Assembly: GCF_003626755.1 (NCBI RefSeq)
Contig: NZ_RBCJ01000001.1
Span: 186,001-250,000, forward strand
Length of the DNA stretch: 64,000 nt
Direction: 5' to 3'
Source of the DNA: Ulvibacterium marinum
GTDB taxonomy: Bacteria; Bacteroidota; Bacteroidia; Flavobacteriales; Flavobacteriaceae
The position numbers were made by a program, and so were the translations under genes. Each line of letters opens with the position of its first letter. Position 1 is the stretch's first letter. Below the pieces are notes generated by a model that saw only the letters and a program-made list of their open reading frames with translations, made no database searches and had not been told where the DNA came from. Of the stretch, positions 51,512 through 60,230 are shown piece by piece.

Positions 51512-52640
51512 CCGTATCAATTTTAGTATCAATTTGTATTTCTTCCAGTGGTTTTTTCGTCTCTTTGGAGGCATCCTTGTCCCGCCAATAGGTAGCTAAG
51601 GAAGAACCTGAAATGTTCATCCATGGGCCAAACACGGCCGGAGCCAGACCTACCGTAGCCACTTTCCCCATTTCCAAAGCAATTCCGGAAGCCAACCCTC
51701 CGTTCTGCATCCCTACCTCCAAAGCTATAGTCCTACAATCCCTTTCGTCCATTTTGAACAACCGACACCCCCAATACCCAAGAAAATAACCGGCGGCATT
51801 ATGGATAATTGCAGCTACAACAAGCAGAAGACCTATAGTTAATAGGTTGTCCCTACCTGCCGCGGTTATGATCATAATAATCAAGGCAATACCTCCCATG
51901 GAGACTATGGGCATGGCCTTGTCCAACCATTGCGCCTTTCCGTGAAAAAAATGATTGAACAGCAACCCTACAATTATAGGCACTATTACAATTTTTAGTA
52001 TGCTCAACATCATTCCCCAAAAATCAATGGGAACAAACTGTCCGGCAAAAGTCTCCATAAGCAAGGGTGTCATCAAAGGAGCCAAAAGCGTGGATACTGC
52101 TGTGAGTGTAACTGACAAAGCTACATTGGCCTTGGCCAAATAAGACATTACATTGGAAGCCAATCCACTAGGGGAAGACCCTATTAAAACAACACCTGCG
52201 GCAATCTCTGGGGGAAATCCAAAAATAGTGGCAAGACCAAGTCCCAGCAAGGGCATTATCGTAAACTGGCAGACAACACCTACCAAAACCCCTTTGGGCA
52301 TTTTTACGACGCCCCAGAAATCCTTGATACTCATGGCCGTGCCCATACCGAACATAATAACTTGCAAAAGAGGCACAATCAACGATTTCATTTGAAAATC
52401 ACCTATCTGCCTCAAATATCCAGGATAGAACATGGCATAGGAAACAGCGGCAAATATTAATATGGTAAAGGAAAAGCCCTTAAAAAAGTGGTGGCCCCTG
52501 GCCGATAACGCCAATAATAACAGAAAAAGGATTAGGGAAGGCCCAGTCCGATCGCCCATACCCATAGTCAAAAGTATAATTGTTGCCAGTAGGAAAACCA
52601 TGGCGGCCACAAAAAGAATAATAGATGTCCTTTTTTTCAT
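51498..52640 (-). CDS. BASS-family sodium-coupled organic anion transporter
   Basis: From the ATG at 52638-52640 (MKKRTSIILFVAAMV) the product is 380 residues with about ten membrane helices. SLIVPLLQVIMFGMGTAMSIKDF, GVVLIGSSPSGLASNVMSYLAKANVALSV and LEVGMQNGGLASGIAL are the bile acid:sodium symporter family core; the last is the sodium-site motif. The family carries bile acids, pyruvate, pantothenate and other organic anions. It is placed between the amidohydrolase and RraA-like genes, so it may take up the acidic product of the exported enzymes. Confidence 0.9.
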   Translation of the reverse strand: MKKRTSIILFVAAMVFLLATIILLTMGMGDRTGPSLILFLLLLALSARGHHFFKGFSFTILIFAAVSYAMFYPGYLRQIGDFQMKSLIVPLLQVIMFGMGTAMSIKDFWGVVKMPKGVLVGVVCQFTIMPLLGLGLATIFGFPPEIAAGVVLIGSSPSGLASNVMSYLAKANVALSVTLTAVSTLLAPLMTPLLMETFAGQFVPIDFWGMMLSILKIVIVPIIVGLLFNHFFHGKAQWLDKAMPIVSMGGIALIIMIITAAGRDNLLTIGLLLVVAAIIHNAAGYFLGYWGCRLFKMDERDCRTIALEVGMQNGGLASGIALEMGKVATVGLAPAVFGPWMNISGSSLATYWRDKDASKETKKPLEEIQIDTKIDTDELD

Positions 52641-52650
52641 GGAAGCCTTC

Positions 52651-53901
52651 TTATTCGTTCCAAGGTTTACTGGCCAACCCATTGAGATCGTACATAACGT
52701 TCCCATCCTTGATGGTCAGTTCACATTCCAGTTTTTTATCGCCTTTCATTTTCTTTTTCCGTACATCGATAAAGCCAAAGTCACCATTTCGGAGGTTCAA
52801 CACGGCAACGTCTGCTACTGCTCCTTCCGAGAGGTGCCCCAAGTCGGTTCGTTTTATAGCTTTTGAAGCATTCCACGTCGTCCGTTCGATAACATCTTGA
52901 ACGGTCATTCCCATATTTAAGAACTTGGACATGACGTTGATAATGTTCTTCATCCCCCCGTTCATACTTCCTGTATGCAAATCGGTACTGATCGTATTGG
53001 GCTCAAAACCTTGTTCCATAGAAGGTACCGCTTGATCAAATCGAAAACTGCCTCCCCCATGTCCTACGTCGAAGATAATACCTCTTTTTTGAGCCTCAAA
53101 GACAAAATCATTTACCTTGCCATTATCATCCACTACAGGCATCCGACCATCTACATGTCCATAGGCATGCGTAAACATATCGCCAGGGCGTAACTTTTCA
53201 AGAAACAGGGTCTTTATTGACAATTCGGGATCTGCATGGCCAAAGTCGATCATTACGGGAATATCCGCCAATCTTCCGGCCTCTACAGCACGTTCGGTAG
53301 GTGTCCAATCATGGCCGCTATAATGTGCCAATTTCACCCCGATTACTTCTTTAGGAAATTGTTTGGCCACCATAGCTGTTAGTTTGGGGTCCATATCGTT
53401 CAAATTTTGTTCAATGGCACCCCCTTTCATTCCAGAACCTACGATATTTAAAAATGCAAGAACCCTGGTTTTGGAACGATCGATGACCTGATCCTTAAAT
53501 TGCTGAAAATTACGCCATCCCGGACCTCCACAATCAACAATGGTGGTGACCCCGTTAGGAAAACTAAACCCATCCGGGGGCAAGGCACTAAAGCTATTGC
53601 TCAAATAGGCATTGGGTTCCGTGCCATGAAAATTATGGCTATGGATATCCAAAAGTCCCGGTGCCACATAAAATCCCTTTGCCTGTATCACGGTTTTTGA
53701 AGAGTTTTCGGGGATTCTCGCCGCCACTTTGGCAATTTTGCCATCTTTTATGGCCACATCCATCACCTTATCAATGTCATTCTTTACGTCAACAACATGC
53801 CCGTCGTTGATCAACATATCATACTCCTGGGACATGGCAAAAGCAATGCCCACAAGGAAAAAGCCCGAGGCCAACCAGAATTTATAATTTTGTCTTTTCA
53901 T
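52651..53901 (-). CDS. Exported amidohydrolase/deacetylase-family metallohydrolase
   Basis: The 416-residue protein has a leader (FWLASGFFLVGIAFAMSQ). The amidohydrolase barrel shows DIHSHNFHGTEPN (the HxH metal pair), GVKLAHYSGHDWTP (the bridging Lys), IDFGHADPELS and STDLHTGSMNGG (the catalytic Asp). It is close to the EF_0837/AHA_3915-type amidohydrolases, which are known from gene order to travel with SelA-like PLP enzymes. A deacetylase for an N-acyl amino acid or amino-sugar acid is the best guess. It lies 22 bases from the dehydrogenase gene and ten from the BASS gene. Confidence 0.88.
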   Translation of the reverse strand: MKRQNYKFWLASGFFLVGIAFAMSQEYDMLINDGHVVDVKNDIDKVMDVAIKDGKIAKVAARIPENSSKTVIQAKGFYVAPGLLDIHSHNFHGTEPNAYLSNSFSALPPDGFSFPNGVTTIVDCGGPGWRNFQQFKDQVIDRSKTRVLAFLNIVGSGMKGGAIEQNLNDMDPKLTAMVAKQFPKEVIGVKLAHYSGHDWTPTERAVEAGRLADIPVMIDFGHADPELSIKTLFLEKLRPGDMFTHAYGHVDGRMPVVDDNGKVNDFVFEAQKRGIIFDVGHGGGSFRFDQAVPSMEQGFEPNTISTDLHTGSMNGGMKNIINVMSKFLNMGMTVQDVIERTTWNASKAIKRTDLGHLSEGAVADVAVLNLRNGDFGFIDVRKKKMKGDKKLECELTIKDGNVMYDLNGLASKPWNE

Positions 53902-53923
53902 ATCGGTGTTAGTTTAATGTTCT

Positions 53924-55690
53924 TTATTCTGTAGTAACTTGAATTGGTTCAACGGGTGTTCCGGATGCCTCCTGAGTTTTGCGTATCGTGGACACTTCCT
54001 CTGTTTCAACTGCACTTGCTTCATTTCCAAAATTAGAACGGATAAAAGTAAGTACTTCGGCAATCTCCTTGTCGCTCAAAAAACTGTGTTGCGGCATTAC
54101 CCCGTTATAGACTTCTTCACCTATTTTAAGGCTCCCTTCCATCCCTCTGAGCATTACCTCAATAAGCCGTTCCTTATCCCCGGTAACCCAGTCGGTCCCA
54201 ACAATCGGGGGAAACCTTCCTGGTGCCCCTCCGCCATCCTTTTGGTGACAGGCACTACAGTATTGATAATAAATGTGTTCACCTCCCACAAGATCATCCT
54301 TCATTAGGTTATCGGCAATCTTATCGGGAGTCCTGATATGGGAAAGTCTTTTTCGTTCTTCCATTTGGGCCAATTGTGCTGATCCAAAAGTATTCTTATC
54401 CCCTTCAAAAACCACTTTCCAAATCTTACCCTTAACTGAATCGGAAATGTACATTTCCCCATCGGGTCCAACGGCCAAACCCATAGGTCTATGTACAGCA
54501 TCCTTTACGCTTACAATAGGGTCTACTTGGGCAAATCCATCGGCAAAAACTTCGACTTCCCCACTGGGTTTGCCATTTTTGAAAGGAACAAACCCCACAA
54601 AATAACCCGATTGTGGATAGGGTGCCCTATTGGTAGAACCATGAAAGGTAATAAACGCCCCATTCTTATAACGTTCCGGAAATGCATCACCCTGATAAAA
54701 AATCAAATCATTTGGAGCCCAATGCCCCGGAAAGCCTATGACAGGATCATCGTATTCTTCACATCGACCTATTATCTTGCCGTCCCCTCCATATTCAGGG
54801 GCCAGTACCTTCTTGCCCAACATCTGATCATAATAACAATAGGGCCAGCCAAAATGGGACCCTTCCGTAACCCTCATAAATTCCTCTGAAGGGAGCATAG
54901 CACTCTGCCAGGGTGAAAATGTATTGGGCCACAAGCGCAAGAGATCATCCCGGCCATGCATGACGACATACAACTCCTCATCAACGGGGTTCCAATTCAT
55001 GGCTACCACAGATCGAATCCCAGAGGCATATTTATATCCATCCTTTTGGGTCTGGTTTAATTTATTGGCATCAAAACGCCAAATGCCCCCATGGTCCTCA
55101 AGTTGAGGGCACGGGTCCAAACCAGGAGCCCCAGGTGTTCTTTTGGGGTCTTGACAAGCATTGGAAGGAGCCCCAAAGGGAACGTACATATATCCTTTAT
55201 TATCAAATGCAATGGGTTTGCCAATATGTTCATGCTTCCCGTGTTCATGATCATCCGTCATTACAATTTCCGCATCACCTTCCGGAATTAAAGTGCCCGG
55301 CTTTAATTTATGCCGATAAACAACCAAATCCGAACTATAATAAATATAGCCATTATAAATACGCATGGCCGTAGCATAACTCCATTTTGCTCGCTGATTC
55401 TTGCCCCCGAACCTTTCCATGATATCCGAATAGCCATCCCCGTTGGTGTCCTTTAGAGCGATTACTGAAGCATTTTCATGTGCATTGCGCAACTTGGCAT
55501 AAAGGATGTTATCATCCGTGACATCCATATGCCGGATGGTCTCGGCAATACTATCGATTACAACTACGGACGAAAAACCCTCAGGAAGAAATAAGCCGCC
55601 ATCCTGGCCACTTGGGCTACATCCTAAAAAGAATTGGAGCGTACTAAGGCATACGGCACCTATTTTTAAACGGTATATAAATTTAGTCAT
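53924..55690 (-). CDS. Sorbosone-dehydrogenase-like propeller with C-terminal cytochrome c, lipoprotein
   Basis: The 588-residue protein has a leader ending LQFFLGC-SPSG, a lipobox. Residues from about 30 to 430 form a six-bladed propeller of the PQQ-dependent sugar dehydrogenase/sorbosone type (LPEGFSSVVVIDS, HIGKPIAFDNKGYMYVPFG, VMHGRDDLLRLWP, GEMYISDSVKGKIWKV). A C-terminal haem domain has YQYCSACHQKDGGGAPG with a distal Met in GVMPQHSF. It would oxidise a sugar to a lactone or acid and pass electrons to the haem. It is the first gene of the leftward operon; the promoter and LacI-type palindrome lie just upstream. Confidence 0.88.
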   Translation of the reverse strand: MTKFIYRLKIGAVCLSTLQFFLGCSPSGQDGGLFLPEGFSSVVVIDSIAETIRHMDVTDDNILYAKLRNAHENASVIALKDTNGDGYSDIMERFGGKNQRAKWSYATAMRIYNGYIYYSSDLVVYRHKLKPGTLIPEGDAEIVMTDDHEHGKHEHIGKPIAFDNKGYMYVPFGAPSNACQDPKRTPGAPGLDPCPQLEDHGGIWRFDANKLNQTQKDGYKYASGIRSVVAMNWNPVDEELYVVMHGRDDLLRLWPNTFSPWQSAMLPSEEFMRVTEGSHFGWPYCYYDQMLGKKVLAPEYGGDGKIIGRCEEYDDPVIGFPGHWAPNDLIFYQGDAFPERYKNGAFITFHGSTNRAPYPQSGYFVGFVPFKNGKPSGEVEVFADGFAQVDPIVSVKDAVHRPMGLAVGPDGEMYISDSVKGKIWKVVFEGDKNTFGSAQLAQMEERKRLSHIRTPDKIADNLMKDDLVGGEHIYYQYCSACHQKDGGGAPGRFPPIVGTDWVTGDKERLIEVMLRGMEGSLKIGEEVYNGVMPQHSFLSDKEIAEVLTFIRSNFGNEASAVETEEVSTIRKTQEASGTPVEPIQVTTE

Positions 55691-55728
55691 CTTTGGTGTA
55701 AGGCAGTGGTAGTTAGTTTGAACTAGGT

Positions 55729-55758
55729 CAAGGTAAAATTCTTTTATCTAGAAAACAA
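55729..55758 (-). promoter_or_regulatory. Probable promoter of the exported-enzyme operon
   Basis: On the minus strand TACCTTG (55729-55735) resembles a -7 element, and TTG (55756-55758) lies 20 bases upstream as the -33 element. The palindrome at 55774 is directly upstream of the -33. Confidence 0.45.
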
Positions 55759-55773
55759 GCGAAAACATCAAAA

Positions 55774-55787
55774 TGTGCTCGAGCACA
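55774..55787. promoter_or_regulatory. LacI-type operator of the exported-enzyme operon
   Basis: TGTGCTCGAGCACA is a perfect 14-base palindrome with a central CG, the classic form of a LacI-family operator. It sits 16 bases upstream of the -33 element. The half-site TGTGC is shared with the palindrome at 57782 next to the LacI gene. Confidence 0.6.
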
Positions 55788-55855
55788 CCCTAAGTTCCAA
55801 AGGATAAAATTGGTTTGTTTAACAGCCATCACTTAAAAAGGTATTTTAGCTGATT

Positions 55856-56578
55856 TCATTCAAAAATAAGGGTTCCAAAAAATTCGGGCCGATGAAAATC
55901 CGGGCGCTCCGTGCCAACGGGGTTCCAAGATAGATAGTGCTTTTCGGAGGTATCGTCGCCACACTTATAAAAATTGGATCTGGACCTAAGTCCTTCCAGC
56001 TTGATTCCGTCATGGGAAGTCAAAATTTCAGCGGGCAAAACGATGGTCATTTCCCATTGATGGCCTCCGCTCTTTTCATCAAAAGGTAAATCTCCCAAGC
56101 TAGATTCTTTTTTAATAAGCTGTTTAATTTTCTTGGGAGCTACGAATTCACGGGTATGGCGGTCCGGTCCATAAGCCAGATGTGGTGTTCCAATACAATT
56201 GAATTCAAAGTTGTAATAGCTGCCATCTCCCAAGGGATCAAAAAAGAACTCTACACAACTATCACGGGATACCGAACTGTTGACCTCCGTGCGGGCAGCT
56301 AGAATATTTTGTTCGTTCACATAATATTTCAGCCAAATTTGGTTGTTGCTATGTGCAATCCTAAACTTAACTTCGGGCAAATAAGGAAACTTCTCCCAAT
56401 TGATCACATTTATTGATTGCAATTCGGTTTGTTCTTCCAACAATCGGGAGACCTCTTCCAAATCTATATGCTTTTTACTTTCTATTCTTTTAACGACCAG
56501 GGAATTCATAGTATCAGTTTCGGTTTGACCGTATACCGTGAAAAAAATCAAAAAGAATAGGATATGGACAAACTTCAT
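55856..56578 (-). CDS. Secreted CBM9-like carbohydrate-binding protein
   Basis: The 240-residue protein has a leader (FVHILFFLIFFTVYGQ) and one beta-sandwich like carbohydrate-binding family 9: FRIAHSNNQIWLKYYVNEQ, DSCVEFFFDPLGDGSYYNFEFNCIGTPHLAYGPDR and RSNFYKCGDDTSEKHYLSWNPVG. CBM9 modules bind sugar chain ends; the stand-alone form is common in Bacteroidota. It lies between the LacI gene and the exported-enzyme operon on the same strand and may be read through from LacI. Confidence 0.82.
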   Translation of the reverse strand: MKFVHILFFLIFFTVYGQTETDTMNSLVVKRIESKKHIDLEEVSRLLEEQTELQSINVINWEKFPYLPEVKFRIAHSNNQIWLKYYVNEQNILAARTEVNSSVSRDSCVEFFFDPLGDGSYYNFEFNCIGTPHLAYGPDRHTREFVAPKKIKQLIKKESSLGDLPFDEKSGGHQWEMTIVLPAEILTSHDGIKLEGLRSRSNFYKCGDDTSEKHYLSWNPVGTERPDFHRPEFFGTLIFE

Positions 56579-56655
56579 TTTATAATAGTTCCTTTGGATA
56601 AGAAAGATACATAACTTTAAAGGCTTTTTCCACTCTACGGTATTTTTTCATCAGA

Positions 56656-57672
56656 TTAACGTTTATTCTTATTGGTCGATTCACGGATGATCAGGTGCGA
56701 ACTCAGGACCTTTCGGTCTATGACTTTATACGGGTCCTTCCTTCTTTGCAAGACCAGTTTGGCCGCTTCCCTACCCATGGCATATCCCGGTTGTTCAATG
56801 CTTGATAAGGAAGGCTCCAGCAATTCGTCCACAGGTTCGTTATTGAATCCTACTACGGAGATATCTTCAGGAATTCGAAGTCCACGTTCCTTGGCAGCCG
56901 TCATTAAACTAATAGCAATTTGGTCGCTAAATGCAAGGATTCCATCAGGAGGATCAGGGGCATAAAGCAATTTACGTGCCTGAGTCATTCTACTTTCCCG
57001 GTCAAAACTACAATGAGCCACAAAGCCTTCATGGTAGGGAAGTTCCATGTGCTCCAAAGCACTCCTATAGCCTTCCATTCTTGTATTGCTTATCTGCACA
57101 CCCTCGGGGCCACCCAGATAGGCAATGCGTTTACACCCAACTGAAATCAAATGTTCTGTTGCCTCGTAGGCCGCTTTAAAGTTGTCAATGACCACCTTAT
57201 CCGTATGTACCTCATCACAAAGCCTATTAAAAAATACCAAGGGAATACCCCTATTTTTTAACGTCTCAAAATGGGTGAACTTTTTGGTCCCTCCCGCAAT
57301 GGAAACCAAAAGTCCGGCAACGCCAAGCCCAATAAATTGCTTCACCAAGCTTTTTTCACGCTCATATGATTCGTTTGACTGACATATAATAATATGCATC
57401 CCATAGGCTTCTGCAACTTCCTCTATCCCAGAAATTGCATTGGCGTACAAGTGATAACTAATTTTGGGGACTATAACACCTATGGCATTGGTCTCTTGGC
57501 CAAGAACGTGCCCAAATTTCTTTTCAAAATAGCCTGCTTTTTTTGCATATGCTACAACCTTGCGCTTGGTATGCGCCCCAATCCTTGGATGGTCTTGCAA
57601 AGCACGGGAAACGGTAGAGACCGAAATATTCAGCTTTTGAGCAATATCGTTAAGTGTAATTGTAGTGGACAA
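56656..57672 (-). CDS. LacI-family transcriptional regulator
   Basis: The protein has a LacI helix-turn-helix (TLNDIAQKLNISVSTVSRAL) with the hinge KKAGYFEKKFGHVLG, then a periplasmic-binding-protein-like ligand domain (IGVIVPKISYHLYANAISGIEE, PDGILAFSDQIAISLMTAAKE, ISVVGFNNEPVDELLEPSLSSIEQ). No ATG fits; the TTG at 57670-57672 gives a normal LacI start of 338 residues, and an earlier TTG at 57708 would put an operator inside the gene. It is divergent from the sugar-acid operon. TGCAA- and TGTGC-type palindromes at 55774, 57692 and 57782 are the probable targets, giving control of both flanking operons. Confidence 0.87.
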   Translation of the reverse strand: MSTTITLNDIAQKLNISVSTVSRALQDHPRIGAHTKRKVVAYAKKAGYFEKKFGHVLGQETNAIGVIVPKISYHLYANAISGIEEVAEAYGMHIIICQSNESYEREKSLVKQFIGLGVAGLLVSIAGGTKKFTHFETLKNRGIPLVFFNRLCDEVHTDKVVIDNFKAAYEATEHLISVGCKRIAYLGGPEGVQISNTRMEGYRSALEHMELPYHEGFVAHCSFDRESRMTQARKLLYAPDPPDGILAFSDQIAISLMTAAKERGLRIPEDISVVGFNNEPVDELLEPSLSSIEQPGYAMGREAAKLVLQRRKDPYKVIDRKVLSSHLIIRESTNKNKR

Positions 57673-57691
57673 GACAATGCTTTTAGAATTA

Positions 57692-57705
57692 TGCAATATT
57701 TTGCA
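57692..57705. promoter_or_regulatory. LacI-type operator near the LacI start
   Basis: TGCAA-TATT-TTGCA is a perfect five-base inverted repeat 20 bases upstream of the chosen LacI start, well placed for autoregulation. The TGCA core is shared with the site at 57782. Confidence 0.5.
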
Positions 57706-57781
57706 CAAATTACTAGATTTTGTTCATCTAAATCACAAATATTTTATTTTATTTGCCTACTATATATAAAGTTAAAGAATA

Positions 57782-57797
57782 TGTGCAAAAGTGCACA
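57782..57797. promoter_or_regulatory. LacI-type operator of the sugar-acid operon
   Basis: TGTGCA-AAAG-TGCACA is a perfect six-base inverted repeat 41 bases upstream of the ATG at 57838. It contains the TGTGC half-site of the palindrome at 55774. The spacing differs by two bases from that site, so the two may not be bound by the same protein with equal strength. Confidence 0.55.
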
Positions 57798-57837
57798 AAT
57801 TGGAGTCGAACTTTATGAGTTTGCTAAATTCATTGCA

Positions 57838-58506
57838 ATGGGCAATCTATTACTATTGGCTCATTTTCTAAACGGCCAAGGGACGGAACCGGTTTCATGT
57901 TATGAAGAAGTGAACGGGGTTTTAGGGGTAGAAGCGGAACATTTTGCTTTTCAGACACATAACTCCATTCGTAAGTGGTACAAGATTACCAAAAACTCCG
58001 ACTCTCTTGCAATGGATGACCCGGACGGGAACCATGCAGATGGGGCCAGCAATGGTACTTACCTAGAAATATTACCGGATACCAGGACCAACCATGACGA
58101 TAAACTCATTCATGGGGAAAATTTCTCGAACGAACCGGGAAAAATGGCTATTCTCAATTATTACGTTTACATCAACAATCCTGGTAAATATTACGTATGG
58201 GTGCGAACGCATACTTCAGGAACAGAAGATAATGGTATCCATGTAGGTTTGGATGGAACCTGGCCCAAATCAGGCCAACGTATGCAATTCGATGGCAATA
58301 AAAAAGAATGGTCCTGGGAAAGCAGGCAACGTACGGAAGCTGTTCACACCGGGGTACCTGAATTGGTTTATTTGGAAATCCTAAAGCCCGGTTACCATAC
58401 TATTTCGTTTTCCATGCGAGAGGATGGTTTCGAATTTGACAAGTGGGCCTTGACTAAAACTTATGAGCGGCCCGAAGGTCTTGGTCCCGAAGAAAAATTG
58501 CATTAA
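57838..58506 (+). CDS. Secreted carbohydrate-binding protein (GH115 C-terminal-like)
   Basis: From the ATG at 57838 the product is 222 residues, with a short hydrophobic leader (MGNLLLLAHFLNGQG). The sequence GVLGVEAEHFAFQTHNS, DGASNGTYLEILPDTR and YYVWVRTHTSGTEDNGIHVGLDGTWP followed by FEFDKWALTK matches the C-terminal beta-sandwich domain of GH115-type enzymes, a CBM35-like carbohydrate binder. An in-frame ATG at 57781 lies in the operator and is less likely. It is the first gene of the plus-strand sugar-acid operon. Confidence 0.72.
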   Translation: MGNLLLLAHFLNGQGTEPVSCYEEVNGVLGVEAEHFAFQTHNSIRKWYKITKNSDSLAMDDPDGNHADGASNGTYLEILPDTRTNHDDKLIHGENFSNEPGKMAILNYYVYINNPGKYYVWVRTHTSGTEDNGIHVGLDGTWPKSGQRMQFDGNKKEWSWESRQRTEAVHTGVPELVYLEILKPGYHTISFSMREDGFEFDKWALTKTYERPEGLGPEEKLH

Positions 58507-58517
58507 TAATCATACAT

Positions 58518-59573
58518 ATGGGTAAAATATACCAAATAGCCGTTGTAAATGGCGATGGCATAGGGGAAGAAATTGTTCCTGCCGGACTCAAAGTTGCCGA
58601 GAAAGTAGCCGCAAAATACAATTTCAATATAGAAACCTCATCGTTTCCGTGGGGGGCTGGATATTATTTGAAAGAGGGTGAATTTATGCCCGAAAATGGA
58701 TTGGAACAACTTAGAGGTTTTGATGCCATCCTATTTGGTGCGGTGGGCCTTCCGGAAGTAGATGATACCCTTCCGGCCAAGGACTATACCTTCAGGGTAC
58801 GAACTTCGTTTGAGCAATATGTGAATTATCGCCCGGTAAAATTATTCCCTGGCATCCAAAGTCCGTTGAGGGACAAAACCGAACAAGATATTGACTTTGT
58901 TATTATACGGGAGAATAATGAAGGTGAATTTGTACAGAACGGGAAAATAATGTATCCTGATACGCCAAACGGTATGGCCATAGAGACCAGTATCTTTACC
59001 AGACATGGTGTGGAACGCGTTGCGCATTTTGCCTTTAAATTGGCCCAAAAAAGAAGAAAACGATTGACCAACGTGACCAAATCCAATACATTGATTCATA
59101 GTCTTTTGTTCTGGGATACGGTCATACAAGAAGTAAGCACACAATATCCTGATGTAGAATACAACAAAATGTATGTGGACAACGCTTCAGCAAGTTTTGT
59201 ATTAAAACCTGAGGTATTTGATGTAATCCTAACCACGAACATGATCGGCGATATTCTATCGGATTTGGGCGGTGCCATTATGGGGAGCCTTGGCCTAGGT
59301 GGAAGTGGCAATATTAACCCGGAGAAGGATTACCCCTCCATGTTCGAACCGATTCATGGCTCGGCCCCGGACATCGCTGGCAAGAATATTGCCAATCCTA
59401 TTGGGCAGATTTGGTCCGTAGCCTTGATGCTCGACCATTTGGGGGAAAGCGAAGCGGCGCGGGATATTGAAAATGCCATTGGTAAGGTAACGGCAAAAGG
59501 ACCCTTGACCAAGGATTTGAAGGGTTCCGCTACAACTACCGAAATTACCGATGCAGTAGTAAAGGCTTTATAA
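58518..59573 (+). CDS. Isopropylmalate/tartrate dehydrogenase-family enzyme
   Basis: The 351-residue enzyme has the isocitrate/isopropylmalate dehydrogenase fold: AVVNGDGIGEEIVPAG, FGAVGLPEVDDTLPAKDYTFRVRTSFEQYVNYRPVKLFPG, VIIRENNEGEFVQNG, and MYVDNASASFVLKPEVFDVILTTNMIGDILSDLGG, with the catalytic Lys and metal Asp residues. GLPEVDDTLPAKDYTFRVR resembles tartrate and D-malate dehydrogenases and not LeuB. No leucine genes are nearby. It would oxidise a hydroxy-acid with NAD(P) and Mg or Mn in the cytoplasm. It starts 11 bases after the carbohydrate-binding gene. Confidence 0.88.
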   Translation: MGKIYQIAVVNGDGIGEEIVPAGLKVAEKVAAKYNFNIETSSFPWGAGYYLKEGEFMPENGLEQLRGFDAILFGAVGLPEVDDTLPAKDYTFRVRTSFEQYVNYRPVKLFPGIQSPLRDKTEQDIDFVIIRENNEGEFVQNGKIMYPDTPNGMAIETSIFTRHGVERVAHFAFKLAQKRRKRLTNVTKSNTLIHSLLFWDTVIQEVSTQYPDVEYNKMYVDNASASFVLKPEVFDVILTTNMIGDILSDLGGAIMGSLGLGGSGNINPEKDYPSMFEPIHGSAPDIAGKNIANPIGQIWSVALMLDHLGESEAARDIENAIGKVTAKGPLTKDLKGSATTTEITDAVVKAL

Positions 59574-59575
59574 CG

Positions 59576-60220
59576 ATGAGCGGCGAGCGGCATATTATTG
59601 ATCTTACACGCACCATTGAGCATCAACAACCTGGTGTGAAGATCCATAGTGCCAAATCGTTAAAAAATGATGGATGGAACGCCAGTACCTTAGAGCTGTA
59701 TTCGCACAGCGGAACACACATGGATGCCCCGTGGCATTTTGAGGTGAATGCATTGACCATTGACAAAATACCTTTGGATCGACTTATGGGACGAGCCTTG
59801 GTTTTGGACATATCCCATGTTGGGGAACATCATCTTATTCGGCCGGACGATTTCAAGAATCAACTTGAAAATGTAAAAAAGGGAGACAACATCCTATTAA
59901 AAAGTGGATGGAGCCAATGGTTCGGGACATCCAAATACCGAGATAATCTACCCCGAATAAGTAAGGAACTAGCACTATGGTTTGGCGAAAAGCAAATCAA
60001 TATTCTTGGGGTGGAACCTCCTTCGGTAGCCGATGTAAATAATCTTGAGGAAGTAAAGGAAATACATCAAATCCTGATGGAAAACAATATCATTATTATA
60101 GAAGGTTTGGTGAATTTGAATAAATTGAAAAAGACCGAAATCATGCTCATGGCATTCCCACTTAAAATTAAGGATGGGGATGGCAGCCCTGCAAGGGTTC
60201 TGGCTATTGAGGATCGATAA
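59576..60220 (+). CDS. Cyclase-family (kynurenine-formamidase-like) metal hydrolase
   Basis: The 214-residue protein has the signature HSGTHMDAPWHF and earlier IDLTRTIEHQQPGVKIHS, which mark the cyclase family (PF04199) of metal-dependent hydrolases. ILLKSGWSQWFGTSKYRDN and GVEPPSVADVNNLEE complete the fold. Members hydrolyse amide or lactone-like rings; here a sugar lactone or a formyl amide is possible. It starts right after the dehydrogenase gene. It has no leader and should be cytoplasmic. Confidence 0.88.
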   Translation: MSGERHIIDLTRTIEHQQPGVKIHSAKSLKNDGWNASTLELYSHSGTHMDAPWHFEVNALTIDKIPLDRLMGRALVLDISHVGEHHLIRPDDFKNQLENVKKGDNILLKSGWSQWFGTSKYRDNLPRISKELALWFGEKQINILGVEPPSVADVNNLEEVKEIHQILMENNIIIIEGLVNLNKLKKTEIMLMAFPLKIKDGDGSPARVLAIEDR

Positions 60221-60230
60221 TCAAAAGAAA

